DNA of 64,000 nt from Mantis religiosa (taxonomy: Eukaryota; Arthropoda; Insecta; Mantodea; Mantidae). Positions within the stretch are counted from its first letter, which is position 1, and each line of letters opens with the position of its first letter. Below, piece after piece: positions 44,255 to 57,260 of the stretch. The notes beneath the pieces are model-generated. The model ran no database searches. It had not been told where the DNA came from and worked only from the letters and a program-made list of their open reading frames with translations. The position numbers were made by a program, and so were the translations under genes. The stretch lies in the NCBI GenBank assembly GCA_030765055.1, contig CM060953.1, positions 17,211,518-17,275,517 on the forward strand, read 5' to 3'.

Positions 44255-44870
44255 AAACAATTTTGCCTTTAATCATATTTTATTTCTACCAGGTTTGACA
44301 TATCTTCATCTGTTGAATCATTGCCATCATCACTATTTCCATTCCATTGTCTTCAAATAAAATTCTTTGAAATTTTTTCTTCCGTTAGTGTACTTTATTC
44401 TAATGGTGTTGTTTTATTTCATTCACATTATGACATACCTTTACCCATTTCAATTGTGCAGTTTGCTCAAATCGTTGGCGGCAGAAGATTTCGTCTTTCA
44501 CTTTACAGGTGACATTTCTGAAGCATCCCATGTTTTGTTATCTGTCTACATAAAATTTATAGGATTTAGGTCCGGATGATAGGGAGGAAGCCTTAAGGTT
44601 TCATGATTATATTCAGATAATATTTGGTCAATCAAAGTGTTTTTCTAAGTCGGTTTGTCAGCTTACAATTATATTTTGGTAGTATTTTCATCCACAGGTT
44701 ATTGTGATTTTGTAAGCAATAAAGCACATATCTTGTTAAAACAGCTGACGAAGGTGGTTTATCTACTTGTGTATTATGGTAAGTGACGTCATCTATTGTT
44801 AGCACCGAGTTAAGAGATAAATTAGAAATTAACATTATGATTGACCATGTAACATAATTTCAGTATTCAT
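44255..44870 (-). pseudogene. DDE_3-type transposase remnant
   Basis: Partner of 26870-27480. Minus frame 44632-44835 reads SVLTIDDVTYHNTQVDKPPS with the Asp kept. Confidence 0.7.
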
Positions 44871-45409
44871 TTGTTTATGGACACTTAATAGGAGTATGAC
44901 TGTCATACAACATTACAGTCAATTGTATTTGAGGGAGGAGGTTCTCCCCGGTAGAGGACATATTAGAGAAGAGTAAGAGCGTTTAGCCTGGGCTCGCTGA
45001 AGGTGAAGGTCAGCGTTCCGGAACTTTAGCGCGAGTTAACGTGAAACTACTAATTAACAGGATACGATCCTTTAATTCTTAATTAATCGTCAAGAGAGGA
45101 ACTTTGGTTAACAAACAAATTGACATATAGTATTCTGCTACGACCTCGCCTTCCTGTACATAGATGGCTCCACCTGTAATATGTAGCCGCGGTGAACAAA
45201 ACTGGTAATTATTTTCAAAATTTTAAATCGAACAATATCTGTACTGTTGAATGTGACTTAGGTTTGTTTGCTTTATTCCTTATGAAAATAAACAATAATT
45301 AGAATCTATTTCGATACAAATATGACCTAAGAAATATATCTGTGTGAGAATGAAAGTCCTCAAATTTAAGTATATTCTATACAACTTTTAGATATTTCCT
45401 CCGTGAGAT
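44871..45409 (+). repeat. A block, unit 22
   Basis: Core near 45156 (tagatggctccacctg, ccgcgg). Confidence 0.62.
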
Positions 45410-46419
45410 GGTTTTAATTCACTGTTTGCACTTTAAAACATTGTGGCATAGCAGCGTAACTATTAGTGGGACTATAAATGAGATTACGAAAGATCACACT
45501 TTCATTGCCCGTAGCTGTTATACATTTATTCCTTTTTCTTTACATAAATGATCGTATAATTTAATATCGTTAGTACTTGTGGATGTAAAATAATTCGTGA
45601 GCTTTGTCTGCACCTTACTTGCTGTCACAAGGTTTATTAAAGCTCACATAAAATAATAGTATCATAATCTGTAGTAATACAACGACTAGGATAATAAAAA
45701 ATGACTACTGAGCCGTTCAAAGTAAATATTTACTTGTATACATTTACTGTTACGTTCTTGCTACGTGTCAAAGAGTTCATCTTGATGTTGGGGCTAAAGA
45801 GTTCATATTGTCTCACACGGTAGGAATTACTGAAATATCTCTTATGATTTCCTTGCCTATGTTGTCTCCATACTTCTACAGGATGTTAATTAACTACACC
45901 AAAATAATTTCAGAGGTTGTAGACGTGACTACCATAAGCAAGTTGAGATAAGCAGTTTAGTCTGCGACTAAACTTAACGCAGTTATATTTTGATAAACCT
46001 GATTGGTATGAGATGCTGTTAAATTGGTAATTAAACAAGATGGGTGAAAATATTGGATTGTAGTGTCTTTAAAACTGCTTCCCGAATATAGAAGTACTGA
46101 TTCTTACTAACTCGTTATTGACGTTCTCATGTTTTAATGCCTCAAAAATGTCTCAAATCTCGAACTAAACGCCTGCCAGTGCGACACCGAACAGCGGCTT
46201 AATGCCTTCTTGTATCATGTAGCCTACTCTAGTAGTGTTTCTGTAACAGTTCTGAGGGACCAATACGTAATGCCGAAGAATGGTACTTCAAATGTCATTT
46301 GTTCGATTGCTGTAATGTAGGTAATTGTTTCTACGTCTTGTGAGTGCATATCTCAGAAGAAAGTCTAACTGCCGGAATAATAGCAGAACCTGAAGTTATT
46401 CGTCAAACACAAGGAATTT
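45410..46419. repeat. E block, left part
   Basis: Matches 28010-29015. Ends at acaaggaattt (46409-46419). Confidence 0.6.
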
Positions 46420-46998
46420 AAAATAAGACCTGAAGCGACGAATACGCTCACTTTGTTCTCGGACAGCCAGCCAGGTGAAAAGATGATTAGATATCAACGT
46501 TTCGCGAGTGTGCATCTCTCCCATCTTCAGGATATTTATAAAATGTTATAAATACAAAATGGCAGAAAATTATTTTGATAACGACCATAGAGCCAATTTT
46601 CGGAAGACGACCATCTTAGCAAAATGAAACAGTTACTGGGAGCGGAGAATTAAAGAGGCTTTGGCAATTTCCTCTGAAAGGAGCACGCTGAATCGTGATG
46701 CTGGATTTCAGTTCAGCTCCTCTTGGAAGTCGGCCTTAAACATAGAAATCAATCGAATTAAGAAGCAAAGATCAACACAGCTTGATATGTTAAGTAGTTA
46801 CGTTTCTTTGACACAATTTTCTATACTCACGCCATCTCCTGACCTGGCATTTAATTTACTGAAAACAGTCTTTTATTCAGTAATGCAAATTTTGATAGTG
46901 CTTTGTCTCTGCCTATTGTTCTGTTATATCTAGTATTTCGTTTTGTGGTTATAACATTTTATAAATATCCTGATGATGACTGGCTGCCCGAGAAGAAA
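46420..46998 (+). pseudogene. PLE family 2 insertion, copy
   Basis: Partner of 29016-29595 with flanks acaaggaattt and acaagaaattt. Frame 46661-46933 has LNRDAGFQFSSSWKSAL. The upstream frame is broken by an early stop. Inverted 3'-end copy present at 46455-46560. Confidence 0.76.
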
Positions 46999-47469
46999 AC
47001 AAGAAATTTGTACAGAGTACGACAGTCGTTTGTTCACTGCTATCATCTTTACATTGAAAACGCTGTCGCCATTTCAAGTAGTTTGTACAAATCTGATGTA
47101 AAGAGTTTCATTTACTTTTCCTTTATGTAAGTTTGATCATACTTAACCACCTCGCATTTAGACGTACAGCATGTAAATGCATTAAGCAGGATTCAAACTT
47201 TGTTATAAGAAACTGTAATTAATTGCACTACAAGGTGAAATTTCTCCGGTACATACTTATATTCATAGGAGAATTAACAGCTTGGACGAAACATAAAAAA
47301 AACAACCAAACAAAGAATGCAAAAATATAAAACGTCAAGAAAAGTGGAGACTCTAACTGCTTTATCTTTCACTTCAAGGCTAATGTCATAACCGTTTCGT
47401 CAGAGAGAATCCTCGTGTGTTGTGTTGACAATTTCATGCAAAGCTCTGTATTTAAAAGCGCTGTTTAGT
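46999..47469. repeat. E block, right part
   Basis: Copy of 29607-30060. Confidence 0.58.
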
Positions 47470-47999
47470 ATTTAAACGACACACACGATCACGTCAAATG
47501 TTTTATAGTTATGTACCATGTACATTATAAAGACTCGCTCTTTTAGTTCTTAATTAACCGCAAGGATGACAAATTTACAGAGAGTAATGTTTCGACCGCG
47601 ACTGGCCGTCCACAGATGGCTCCACCTGTAATATCTTACCGCGGTGAAGAACACTGGCAATTATTTACAAAGTTTTAAAATGAACTATATTTGTACTGAT
47701 GCATACACCTTAGGTTTATTATATTTTTAGCTTATGGAAATAAAAATTGATTATAATGTATTGTGATAGACATGTCACTGAAGAAATAATTCCTTGTGGG
47801 AATGAAGGTATCCTAATTTAAGTATATAATGTACAATTTTTGGCAGATTTACGGTGTGATGGTTTTAATGAACTGGAAATTTGGGAAGGTTTGTTTGCTA
47901 TATGATTATAACAGTAGTTGCTATGTTAGTACTTTACAAAATTGTAGGATAGCAGCATGACAAATAATCAGACTCTAAATGAAATTACGAAAAATCACA
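47470..47999 (+). repeat. D end and A unit 23
   Basis: acacacgatcacgtcaaatg, A core near 47610 (cagatggctccacctg, ccgcgg). Confidence 0.65.
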
Positions 48000-48169
48000 C
48001 TCAAGTTGCCCGTAGCTGCAAAAAATCATATATCGTTATCACTTAACCATGCAACACCTTTCCTGACGATTTCAAATTACTTTAACAAGTTTTGTTAAAG
48101 CTCACATAAAAATAATTATTCTTATCTGTTGCAATACAACAACTACGATAATATAAAAGGAATACTTAG
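48000..48169. repeat. E-block fragment
   Basis: gttgcccgtagctgcaaaa, then atcgttatcacttaaccatg and agctcacataaaaataatta. A jump between E subparts. Confidence 0.5.
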
Positions 48170-48346
48170 CCATTCAACAATCTGTAGAGCTGCGGTAACC
48201 ATGGAAACAAGGTAGATAAGAAACTAATGAGCTGTTTCAGTAATTCCTACAGTGAAAGTCAATATGAATTGTTTAGCCTCAACATCAGGACGAATAAATT
48301 TGACACGTTGCGAGATTGTTACAAAAAATGTATACAAAGTCAAATA
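48170..48346 (-). repeat. Inverted E-block fragment next to the 48-kb repeat boundary
   Basis: The reverse complement of this segment matches 10255-10430 (for example gtttccatggttaccgcag and aggaattactgaaa). It is followed within 10 bp by the first position that matches window base 1. Confidence 0.7.
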
Positions 48347-48382
48347 TATATTTAGATATAAACTGTAAGATTTTTTCCAGTC

Positions 48383-48857
48383 GAGCGGAATGGCTGATGC
48401 TGTTTCGTATGCTGTGCACATTCGGAAGGTCCAGGTTTGAATCCTGTGGCCGGTCTACCTGACCCATTCGAGATTACGGGAGTTTTACCAGGTCTCCAGG
48501 TGAATCCTGAGAAATTTAATTACCACCCTGTCCCTCCATTTCTCATCTGGTGGTCTGTTTAAGCGTAGAAGTATTGGCGGGTGTCTTGGTGCTGTATGGC
48601 ACGATGATATCTTCTGGTGAACACATCCCCCTCCGAAAGGACGGTCTCCGATCAGGTAGGGCATTTTCCGGACTGTAGCAAGGTGAGTTTCCTGTTCTAA
48701 TGGCCTGCCGGGTAGTTTCTAACTAGTAAAGTGGAGGAACCCTGCCATGTGTACTGTCGAGGCTCTTTGGATCGGCCTCTCTATGCGTCCTCTCTCCTCA
48801 TCCTTCCTCCCGGGATGCCCCACTTGGGAGCGTAGGTACAATAGATCACGAGTGGGT
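48383..48857 (+). repeat. Long tRNA-headed SINE (family C), copy
   Basis: Copy of 31-505. The A-box region is ggaatggctgatgctg here and the B-box ggtttgaatcc is unchanged. Confidence 0.6.
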
Positions 48858-49020
48858 CCAGGACCGAATAAAATCCAACGCTGTGTGGTCAGATTTGTTT
48901 TATGTCTACTATATCTTCCAGTTATAGATGAGTGATCGACAATAAACAGAACGTCAGCCCTACTTTAGTAAATTCTAGATATGCCGTTCATTTGACACGA
49001 AATGAATGCTATACACATGT
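48858..49020 (+). repeat. Z block, left part
   Basis: Copy of 506-668, ends with gctatacacatgt (49008-49020). Confidence 0.7.
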
Positions 49021-49490
49021 CTCTCACCACCAAGGAGTTACCTAGATGTCCCAAAAGGGCGCCCGGCGCCTCTGTGGGACTTTCCATAGGGCAAGACCTA
49101 GTGAATAACTAGCCCCTCCATCTGGTCCTGTGGATTCAAGAAGGAACGGAAGTGGATATACCACATATGCGCGCCAACACCAAAGAGGAGGGCTACGGAT
49201 TAAACTCGGTAGGTCCGCCTGGTCATCTAGCACACCTACTAGCTATGCTTGCTAGTACGTGGCAATATATGGCTTCCCTCAGCCCCGTCCGGAGACGCAC
49301 CCGATCTCCCACGGGTATCGGGAACCACTGTCCCTCGAGTCCAACCCAATCCGAACAACACCCATTCAGGGAGGGGCTCGAATATTCGGCCTGAGGTTCC
49401 TCTAGTGACGTCAGAGGTACCAAAAGTGCTGTGTGTCCGTAGCATCCGCACCTCGGGAGCAGAAGGGGACGGATCCCCTTCCCTACGGGG
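49021..49490. mobile_element. GC-rich module M1 with 13-bp direct repeats
   Basis: Second complete 470-bp copy, flanked by gctatacacatgt (49008-49020 and 49491-49503). Same family as 669-1138. Confidence 0.65.
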
Positions 49491-49682
49491 GCTATACACA
49501 TGTCGTGTTTTAATTAAAATCCTTGGAGTCGTTTTTGAGAAAAGAAACTTGTTAAACAATTCCTATATATAAGTACTATGATACAATGAAGTTCAAAATT
49601 AATATAATCTCTAGTTGAACGTTATATTGCTAGTGTTTGCCTAGATCATATTTCGTTAGAACCCTCCTAACATCCTCAGCTA
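49491..49682 (+). repeat. Z block, right part
   Basis: Copy of 1139-1329 with the empty SINE2 site near 49585. Confidence 0.68.
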
Positions 49683-50153
49683 ATGTCGACTTGTACAACG
49701 AGGTCAACCCGAAAGCCTGAAGACTCCGGTCTCTATCAACCCGGAAGACATGGAAAATTTCGAGACTCTTTCCTTGGGGCAATACCTTTGGTCTATGGAA
49801 CCACCCCCCCCCTCCCCCAACGCATCTGCAGACAGGTGGAAGTGGATACGCCACATACGCGCGTCAACACCGCAGGATAAACTACCGAAAACCCCGGTGT
49901 GGCCACTTGGTGATCTAGCACACCTTCTACTGGCTCTGCAGGATAGTCATCAGGATCTTTTGGGCAACCCTCTGCCATATCCTGGCGGCTGAGGCCTGGC
50001 CGGAGGTATCCAATCTCCAGCGGGTGTCGTGAACACACTGCCCCTCGAGTACAACTCAATCCGAAAAACTCCCCTTCGGGAGGGACTCGAATCACGGCCT
50101 CTGAAGGGGATGGATCCGCTCTGTACAGGGGGTTTTGATTCGATGAGCTCCTT
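49683..50153. repeat. GC-rich module M2
   Basis: Copy of 1330-1800. Plus-strand frame 49750-49992 reads RWKWIRHIRASTPQDKLPKT. Confidence 0.5.
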
Positions 50154-50213
50154 GGAGGTGATAGTGGCGTCTCCGTGGTTTCTTGATAAACTTGAAGTTC
50201 TGAATCTTTATCC

Positions 50214-50463
50214 GCGGAGTGGCTGAGTTTTCAAACCGCTCTACTCTCACCGAAGCTTCCCGAGTTCGATCCTATGCGACCGCAAGGTGAGATTTGTGGT
50301 TGACAACACGGTACTGGAACGACTTTTCTCCGGTGACTCCAGTTTTCTTCCACCATCTGATTACACTAGTACTCCATCTTCACTTCATGTAACATCAATG
50401 TCATCGCCTGCGTTGCCGTATGTAGTAAAAGCGGGTGCTGAACACTACACATTACATTTTACG
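50214..50463 (+). repeat. SINE1 copy
   Basis: Copy of 1861-2110. Confidence 0.75.
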
Positions 50464-50748
50464 TCCCCTTCAAAGGTGTTGACGAAATTGGACAGTTTTC
50501 CTTCATACTGCGTGGTTAATGCAGTTGGACCCTAGACACTTTTTAATAAATTGATATCTTGTTCTATATCGTGATTCTTGTTTCATTAATGGTACGCTAC
50601 TGCCGATATTTCTGTTCTTTATATTTCTAAAATAGTCCTTAAGCGTAATGTTCAACTTCCTTTTAGTTTTTCCCGTGTAAAAGTTGTCACAGCCTTTGCA
50701 GTTTACCTGATACATAACTGAGTTTTTGCTGTGTCGTTTTACTTTGTA
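50464..50748 (-). pseudogene. PLE 3' fragment with GIY-YIG remnant
   Basis: Copy of 2111-2395 (70-residue frame 50503-50715). Its right end preserves the uninterrupted ctttgtattatatgattt site used to date the solo LTR at 14252. Confidence 0.7.
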
Positions 50749-51870
50749 TTATATGATTTCAAAAGATATTGTACATTGAATTTGCCCTGTAGGGCGAAAG
50801 GAAAATGCGTAGCCCTGGGATGGTAAACACTAGCAATATATGGAGCATAGAGCACTAATTATATTAATTTAAAAAAAATGTTACACATAAGGACCTGTTG
50901 TCCGAGAGGGTAAATTTCATTAAAAACTTCATGCAAAGCGCTGTATTTAAATGCCCTGTTTAGTATTTAACTGACATACACGCACACAGAATCATGTGAA
51001 ATGTTTTATAACTATGTACCATGTACGTTATAAGGACACGCTCTTTTAGTTCTTAACTAACCGCCACGTTGACAAAACAATTGAAAGATGGTAATGGCCC
51101 TAACTCGTCTTGCCGTCCACAGATGGCTCTACTTGTAATATCCTACCGCGGTAAAGAAAATTTGTAATTATTTACAAAGATTTAAAATGAAATGTGTGTA
51201 TAATGTTTGTACGTGCATTGAGTTTATTCGCGTATCACTGGTTAAAAGTAGACGGTAATTAGAATGTATTTTGATATAATTTTGACATAAGAAATTATTT
51301 TGTATGAGAACGGAGGTCATCTGAATTAAATATATAAACCACAAACTTTCTAACTTTATTTCATGTTATCAGTGAACTTATGGTACTAAACTGTTAAAAG
51401 CATTTTTGTTGTGCAATTATTGTGCGGTTAAGTTGACAGCCTGACTAGTAATAGAGTCTGGAATGAAATCGCGGTGCCGTTACCCGTAGCTGCTATGGAG
51501 CGGGCTGTGGTTCCTAAACACTTCAATATTTACATGACAACTTATATGGGAGTCTCTTATCTGCTTTCCCAGGCCTTCAAAAGTACAGATATCACACTGC
51601 AATGAGTTCACGCATTGTTTATTTCATTTGTCGGTACTGAGCGATGCCGTGCAGTCAGTCTCCAACAAATTAAGTAATATAGTTCCAGAAAATTTTTTAT
51701 TTTACACACAAACTAACACTGGACTTTACAATTTTGCCTTTAATGGTATTATAGTTCTTCTACTCTGACATATCTTCATCTGTTGAGTCATTATCGCAGT
51801 CATCCTCGACACTGTTCCCTTCACATATCACTTACAATTTTTTCTTACTTTAGTGCATACTCTGTTAGTT
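50749..51870 (+). repeat. D-A-B unit 24
   Basis: Copy of unit 1. A core near 51115 (cagatggctctacttg, ccgcgg). Confidence 0.72.
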
Positions 51871-52499
51871 CTTAATTAACCGCCAGGAGAGCAACATTAA
51901 TTGTAAAACATATTGTCACATAGTAATCTTCCAACCGCGGCTTGCGGTTCACAGATGGCTCCACTAGTATTAGCCTACTGCGCTGAAGAAAATTTATAAT
52001 TATTTATAATTTTTTATGTAAATTGGTATTTATACTCTCTGCATATACTTTACCTTTGTTTGCTTTTAACTATGTGAGAGTATACAGTAATTAGAATGTA
52101 TATTGATGCAAATTTGACTGAAGAAGTAGTTCTGTACGAGAATAGAAGTTATTTGAATTAAATATATAAGACACAATTTTTATAACTACTTCATTGCATG
52201 ATTTGAATACAGAAAATAGATTGTTACAAAGGTTTTTTGCTGTACAATTAAAGTACCCGGAGATTTGCAACTCAGTGCGATCACAACATGACTAGTAATG
52301 TTGTTTGGAATAAAATCGAGCTTCCGTTGCCGTACATGCTATGGGCCAAGCCATGGTTCTTGAACACTGTAATATTTCAATGAAAGCTTTTATGCGAGTT
52401 ACTTAGCAGATTTCCCTGTCCTCCAATGTCAGTGGTATCTCACTGCGATGACTTCACCCTCTGAAGAATCTGTGGATTTGTGTATAAAGACTAAAATTG
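51871..52499 (+). repeat. A-B unit 25, uninterrupted
   Basis: Copy of unit 2 without the retroposed fragment. Retains the approximately 48 bp after tgtac (52137-52184) that the insertion removed from copy A. Confidence 0.75.
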
Positions 52500-53319
52500 A
52501 GTCATACTTTTTAAAACTTGAAACTTCACACACGTCCTTTGACAAAATCAGGAACGTTTCCGAAACAGTTGCAGTTTCATCGTCAGCTGATTAGCAACTC
52601 CCACGGTTGTTCTCTGAAACAACAATATATATTGTTCTCTGAAACGACAGTATATATTCTTTCAAAAGCTGTGGTACCCAGAGCTTATTCCGTGGGCAAA
52701 GTAATATGTTCTTCTGGAAAAGGTGTGTAGCCCTGCGATGGTAAACATTAGCAATATATGCAGTATCGAGCACTAATTCGTCTTTAATTTAGTTAATTTT
52801 ATAACAATTTTACACCTAAGGACCTGTTGTGTGAAACGGCAAATTACATGGAATATTTCTGGCAAGGCACTGAATCTAAATGCCCAGTTTTGTGTTTAAC
52901 TGACACACAGACGTTATAAGTTTTATAAATGCTTTCCATGTATGTTGTAATGACACGCTCATTTAGTTCTTAATTAACCGTCAGGAGGCAACTTTAATTG
53001 AGAAACAAACTGACAGATGCTAATGTTCCGACCTCGTCTTGCTGTCCACAGATGGCTCCACAAGTAATATCCTACCAGGGTGAAGAAAATGTGAAATGAT
53101 TTACAAAGTTTTAAATACAACTGTAGCTATACTGTTTACCTATAGCTTAAGTTTATTTCGTTTAGTTCAATGAACTGAAACAGTAATTAGAATATATTTT
53201 AACATAAATTTTACCGAACAAGTAATTCTGTTTGAAAACGGAAGTCATCTGAAATAAATATATAAGTCACAATTTTTGTAACTGAATTTCATTGTGTGAA
53301 TCCAATTCTAACTGGTGCA
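52500..53319 (+). repeat. PLE 3' UTR segment and D-A unit 26
   Basis: Copy of 4581-5400. Confidence 0.65.
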
Positions 53320-53760
53320 TGTTATAACGGCTGTGTTGTACAATTATTCAACCGTGCAACAACTTTTGCGTATTCAACTTGCTTCCACAAGGTTTATTGA
53401 GTCAGGGACCATGATAGAGCGGAATTTGAGATGAGGCACTTGTATACTAGAATGGCGGTACTCGGTTTCCATCATCTCTTCTGTAAGAATGCATCATGTC
53501 ATGAGCGAACAGAAATATGTGCGTGCAAATTATGTGGACAAAGACATGAACTTTACCACATAGAACTGTGCAGGAAAAGAGCCAAATCAAAGACTATGTG
53601 AACCAAGGCGTCAGTGCACAAATTCGAATAATTTGCAATAGTTTGTAATTGAGGTCTTATTGTATGGCCATTTGGCTGAAATAAGACTTTATTATGTAAA
53701 TAATCATTAATGTTATCTCTAGCAATACAGATTACTAACACCCGAAAATTAGTATAATAT
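53320..53760. other. Unclassified segment
   Basis: Copy of 5401-5841, almost identical. Confidence 0.4.
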
Positions 53761-53988
53761 TGTGACTCTGTGGATTACGTAGATTCGGAAATCTAGCTTC
53801 CAGAAAAAAACAAATGAAAGAAATCACTTCCATACACTTCAAACTTCGACTGTCAGAATAACCATCATGCTACTGCTCTTCTAACACCTGCGCGGTATTT
53901 ATAGCCACCAGTCATTGTTTCTAGAATGCCGGGCAACAACAATAGACTGAAGAGTCGGGAGCCTCCTTCAGTCTCTTCTGCCCTCGAG
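53761..53988 (-). mobile_element. Solo-LTR fragment, LTR family 2
   Basis: Copy of 5842-6069. Confidence 0.55.
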
Positions 53989-54112
53989 CCCTGAATACTT
54001 TTTAATAAATGTATTTCTTGTTCTAGATCGAGGTGCTTATTGCATAAAAGGTACGCTACTCCCAATTTGTCTGGTCTTGATGTTTCTAAAATACTCTTTA
54101 AGCATAATGTTC
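53989..54112 (-). pseudogene. PLE C-terminal fragment
   Basis: Copy of 6070-6192. Confidence 0.58.
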
Positions 54113-54684
54113 AATGACACGCTCCTTTAGTTCTTAATTAGCCGTCAGGAGGCGACTTTAGTTGAAAAACAACAGATGCTAATGTTCCGACCTCGACTTC
54201 CTGTCCACAGATGGCACCACCAGTAATATCCTGCCGCGGAGAAGAAAATTCGTAATTATTTACAAACTTTTAATATGAACTGCATTTAAGCTCTTTGAAT
54301 ATACTTTCAGTTTGTTTGCATTTAACGGTATGTGAGTAAACAGTAATTGGGTTGTACTTTGACACAAATTTGACCACAAACGTAATTCTATACTTGAATA
54401 GAATCTTCTGAATTCAATATATAAGCCACAATTTTTGTAATTGTTTTTCATTGTAAGATTTCAATTCTACTAAACTTAATTTTAAATTTTTTGCTGTATA
54501 ATTATAGTACTTTAAGGTTTGCAACAGGTTTCCATCACAGCGTGACTAGTAAGAGGGTTTGGAAAATTATCAGGCTTCCCTTGCCCTTAGCTGCTATTGG
54601 CCACGCAGTGCTCCATGAACGATGAAATATTTACATGACAGCTTTGATGAGAGTCTTTTACCTGCTTTTCCTGGTCTTCAATAA
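54113..54684 (+). repeat. A-B unit 27 (lost from copy A)
   Basis: Full A block with core near 54203 (cagatggcaccaccag, ccgcgg) and B block. Shows what was deleted near 6260. Confidence 0.78.
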
Positions 54685-54964
54685 CACTTGGTAGAGTATG
54701 TCATAGAGCCGAATATAATTCAACGCTGGGTGGAAACATTTGTTTTCCATCTTCTAGATTTTACAGTTATAGTTGAGTGATATACAAAAAAAGAGGAGAT
54801 TAGTGCCACTGTCAGAAAATTCTAGATATACCTTCCATTTTTCACGAAATGAATGTTATACATGTATAGCGTTTAGATGAAAATCTTTGGAATCTTTGTT
54901 GATAAAATCAAACCTTTTGAAACAGTCCTATGTGTTAAGGACTATGTTACAATGAAGCAGAAAA
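54685..54964 (+). repeat. Z block, left part
   Basis: Copy of 6263-6582, ends at aagcagaaaa (54955-54964). Confidence 0.68.
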
Positions 54965-55245
54965 GCCCGCCTCGGTAACGTAGATGGTGGCGTGTCTGCT
55001 TCACGTTCAAGAGTTTAAAAGTTGACGTACAAGTTACAATCTCGGTCACGGTGAGCTACCTGGATGAGTTTTTTCTTGGGTTTTCCCTTATCCTTAAAGA
55101 CGATTGTGGAGTAGCTCTAAGGTTAGTGGACCCCGGACTCATTTCAGTATCATTTCCCCAATCTCATTCACTGTGCGATATGAGTTAACGGTGTAGGACT
55201 TAAAATTACAAAAATAAATAGTCATATAAACAAATAAAATAAATA
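54965..55245 (+). repeat. SINE2 copy
   Basis: Copy of 6583-6863 with right target copy aagcacaaaa (55246-55255). Confidence 0.85.
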
Positions 55246-55446
55246 AAGCACAAAATTAATATAATTTTTAGTCGAACTTACACCCGATGTTCCCTATATT
55301 GCTTGTGTTTACTTTTATCATGTTTCTTTAGGACTTTCCTAGCATCCTCAGCTAATATTGACTATTAAATTTTCGCTGATGAACTAATTGGGGGCGATAG
55401 CAGCGCCTGTGCTTTTACCTTGATGGACTTGATAATCAGATACTTT
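55246..55446 (+). repeat. Z block, right part
   Basis: Copy of 6864-7064. Confidence 0.62.
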
Positions 55447-55694
55447 GGCCGCGCCGTGTTTGAGTTGTTAGACCACTCGTCTCTCACCATGGCTGCCCGG
55501 GTTCCAATCGCAGCGACCGCAAAGTGATATTTGTGGTGGACAACACGGTGCTGGGGCGAGTTTTCTCCGGCTGCTCCGTATTTCTTTCACCAAATCATTA
55601 CACTAGTACTCCAACTCATGTGTCATTAGTGTGTCACCGCCTGTGGTGCCGTATGTAGCAAAAGCTGACGTTAAAGACTACACATTTCATTTTC
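55447..55694 (+). repeat. SINE1 copy
   Basis: Copy of 7065-7312. The B-box side is better kept here (cgggttccaatcgcagcg). Confidence 0.8.
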
Positions 55695-56511
55695 GGTTCT
55701 CTTCTAAAGCGGAGTTTCGTGAAGGAAAAGGCGTTCCTTTGGAAAAGATGTGTAGCGCTGTGATGGTAAACACTAGCAATATATGGAGCATCGGGTACCA
55801 GTTCGACTCATAATTATACTAATTTTCACAAAAGTTACACATAGGGATGTGTTGTGCAGACGGCTTATTTAATTGAACAGTTCTTGCAAGGCAGTGAATG
55901 TAAATGTCCAGTTTAGTATTTAACTGACACACAGACGTACACAGGTTGATGAATATAAAGCATATACGTCATAAAGACACGCTTTTTTTTCTTAATTTAC
56001 CGCCATTTTGTAACACCAAGAGAAAGATGGTAATGATCCTACCTCGTCTTGCCGTCCACAGATGGCTCCAGCTGTAATAGCCTACCGCAGCAGAGAAAAT
56101 GTGTAATTATTTAGAAAGTTTTAAAACGAACTGTATGTGTAATGTATGTGTGTGCGTTGGGTTTATTCGCGTTTCACGGAATAAAAGTAAACACTAATTA
56201 GAATGTATTTTGATAAAAATTTGGCCTATGAGGTTATTCTGCATGAGAATGGAATAATGTGAATTAACTATATAAACCACAAACTTTTAAACTTTTTTCG
56301 TGGTATTCCGCGAAATAAGGATAGAAATTTTCAAACACTTATGCTGTGCAATTATTGTGTCCTAAGAGCGTCTTTTCTGCAGCTGTATTCATTGTATGAT
56401 TTGAATTGATTTGAAGTTGACTTTGAGGTTTGCAACAAGTTTCTATCACAAGAGTTTGGAATAATATCACGCTTCCGTTGCCCGTAGCTGCTATTGGCCA
56501 CGCAATGCTTC
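55695..56511 (+). repeat. D-A-B unit 28
   Basis: Copy of unit 4. Core near 56054 (cagatggctccagctg, ccgcag). Confidence 0.72.
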
Positions 56512-57016
56512 CACCAGACCAGCAGAACCGACGAGTCGTCCAGGATTACATGGTCGGAGTGTTTGCTTCCCATGACCTAGCCGCTTGGTGCGGCTTTATT
56601 TCGGCAGTATAATGGATTTGTCGTTTGTCTCAGGCGATTGTCTTGGGCAGTGTTATGTCTAGCCTTAAATTGGCGCTATTGCCCCGTGAGAGGTGTGCGC
56701 CCAGAGCTGGCTGCACGATTCCGCCTGCCTGTGAGGCATCTGAGCACAGTCCACTTGACAGGCTAGAGGGAAGTAACTAATGTTCAGTTTTGGGTCTTAC
56801 CAAGCCCAGATTTAGAGTCAGGGGAAATTGGCCCGGTTTAGTTCTGGTTACCCACAGCATCTTTGGGCGACCAGTAGCACGTTCGACGGCGAGGAACCCT
56901 TGTGTCGTAACGGACAAGGGTGTTCACCAGGTTATTAGGATGGGAGTCTAGCTAACTGTAGATGGTGCGGGATCTCTCCTGCACAACGTCCAGAATGTAC
57001 GGGACTCCGGAATAGG
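56512..57016. mobile_element. Unclassified 505-bp insertion, copy
   Basis: Copy of 8130-8634 with tgcttc on both sides. Confidence 0.58.
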
Positions 57017-57260
57017 TGCTTCTTGAACACTGAAGTATTTAGGTGAAAGCTTTGATGCGAGTCTCTTACTTGTTTCGCTGGTCTTCAATAGCAGTGATAT
57101 CTCTCTGTAATAACTTCACCCCCTCAGGAGTCACTGGATTGTTTATTTCATGTGTCGCTATTTAGCGAAGCCGTACAGTTAGTCTCCAACGAATTAAATA
57201 ATCTAGTTCTAAAAATTTTGTCACTTTCACACAACTTAACAGAGTTAAACACTTTTGCCT
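57017..57260 (+). repeat. B block, unit 28 (continued)
   Basis: Copy of 8635-8884. Confidence 0.6.

Larger units (their letters stand above)
42063..47470. repeat. Segmental repeat C', paired with 24657-30060
   Basis: Starts abruptly at gttcttaaagaacttgacg inside a DDE_3 transposase remnant and runs to the phrase catgcaaagctctgta near 47450. It is the second copy of block C and shares its PLE2 insertion, so that insertion is older than this duplication. Confidence 0.9.
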
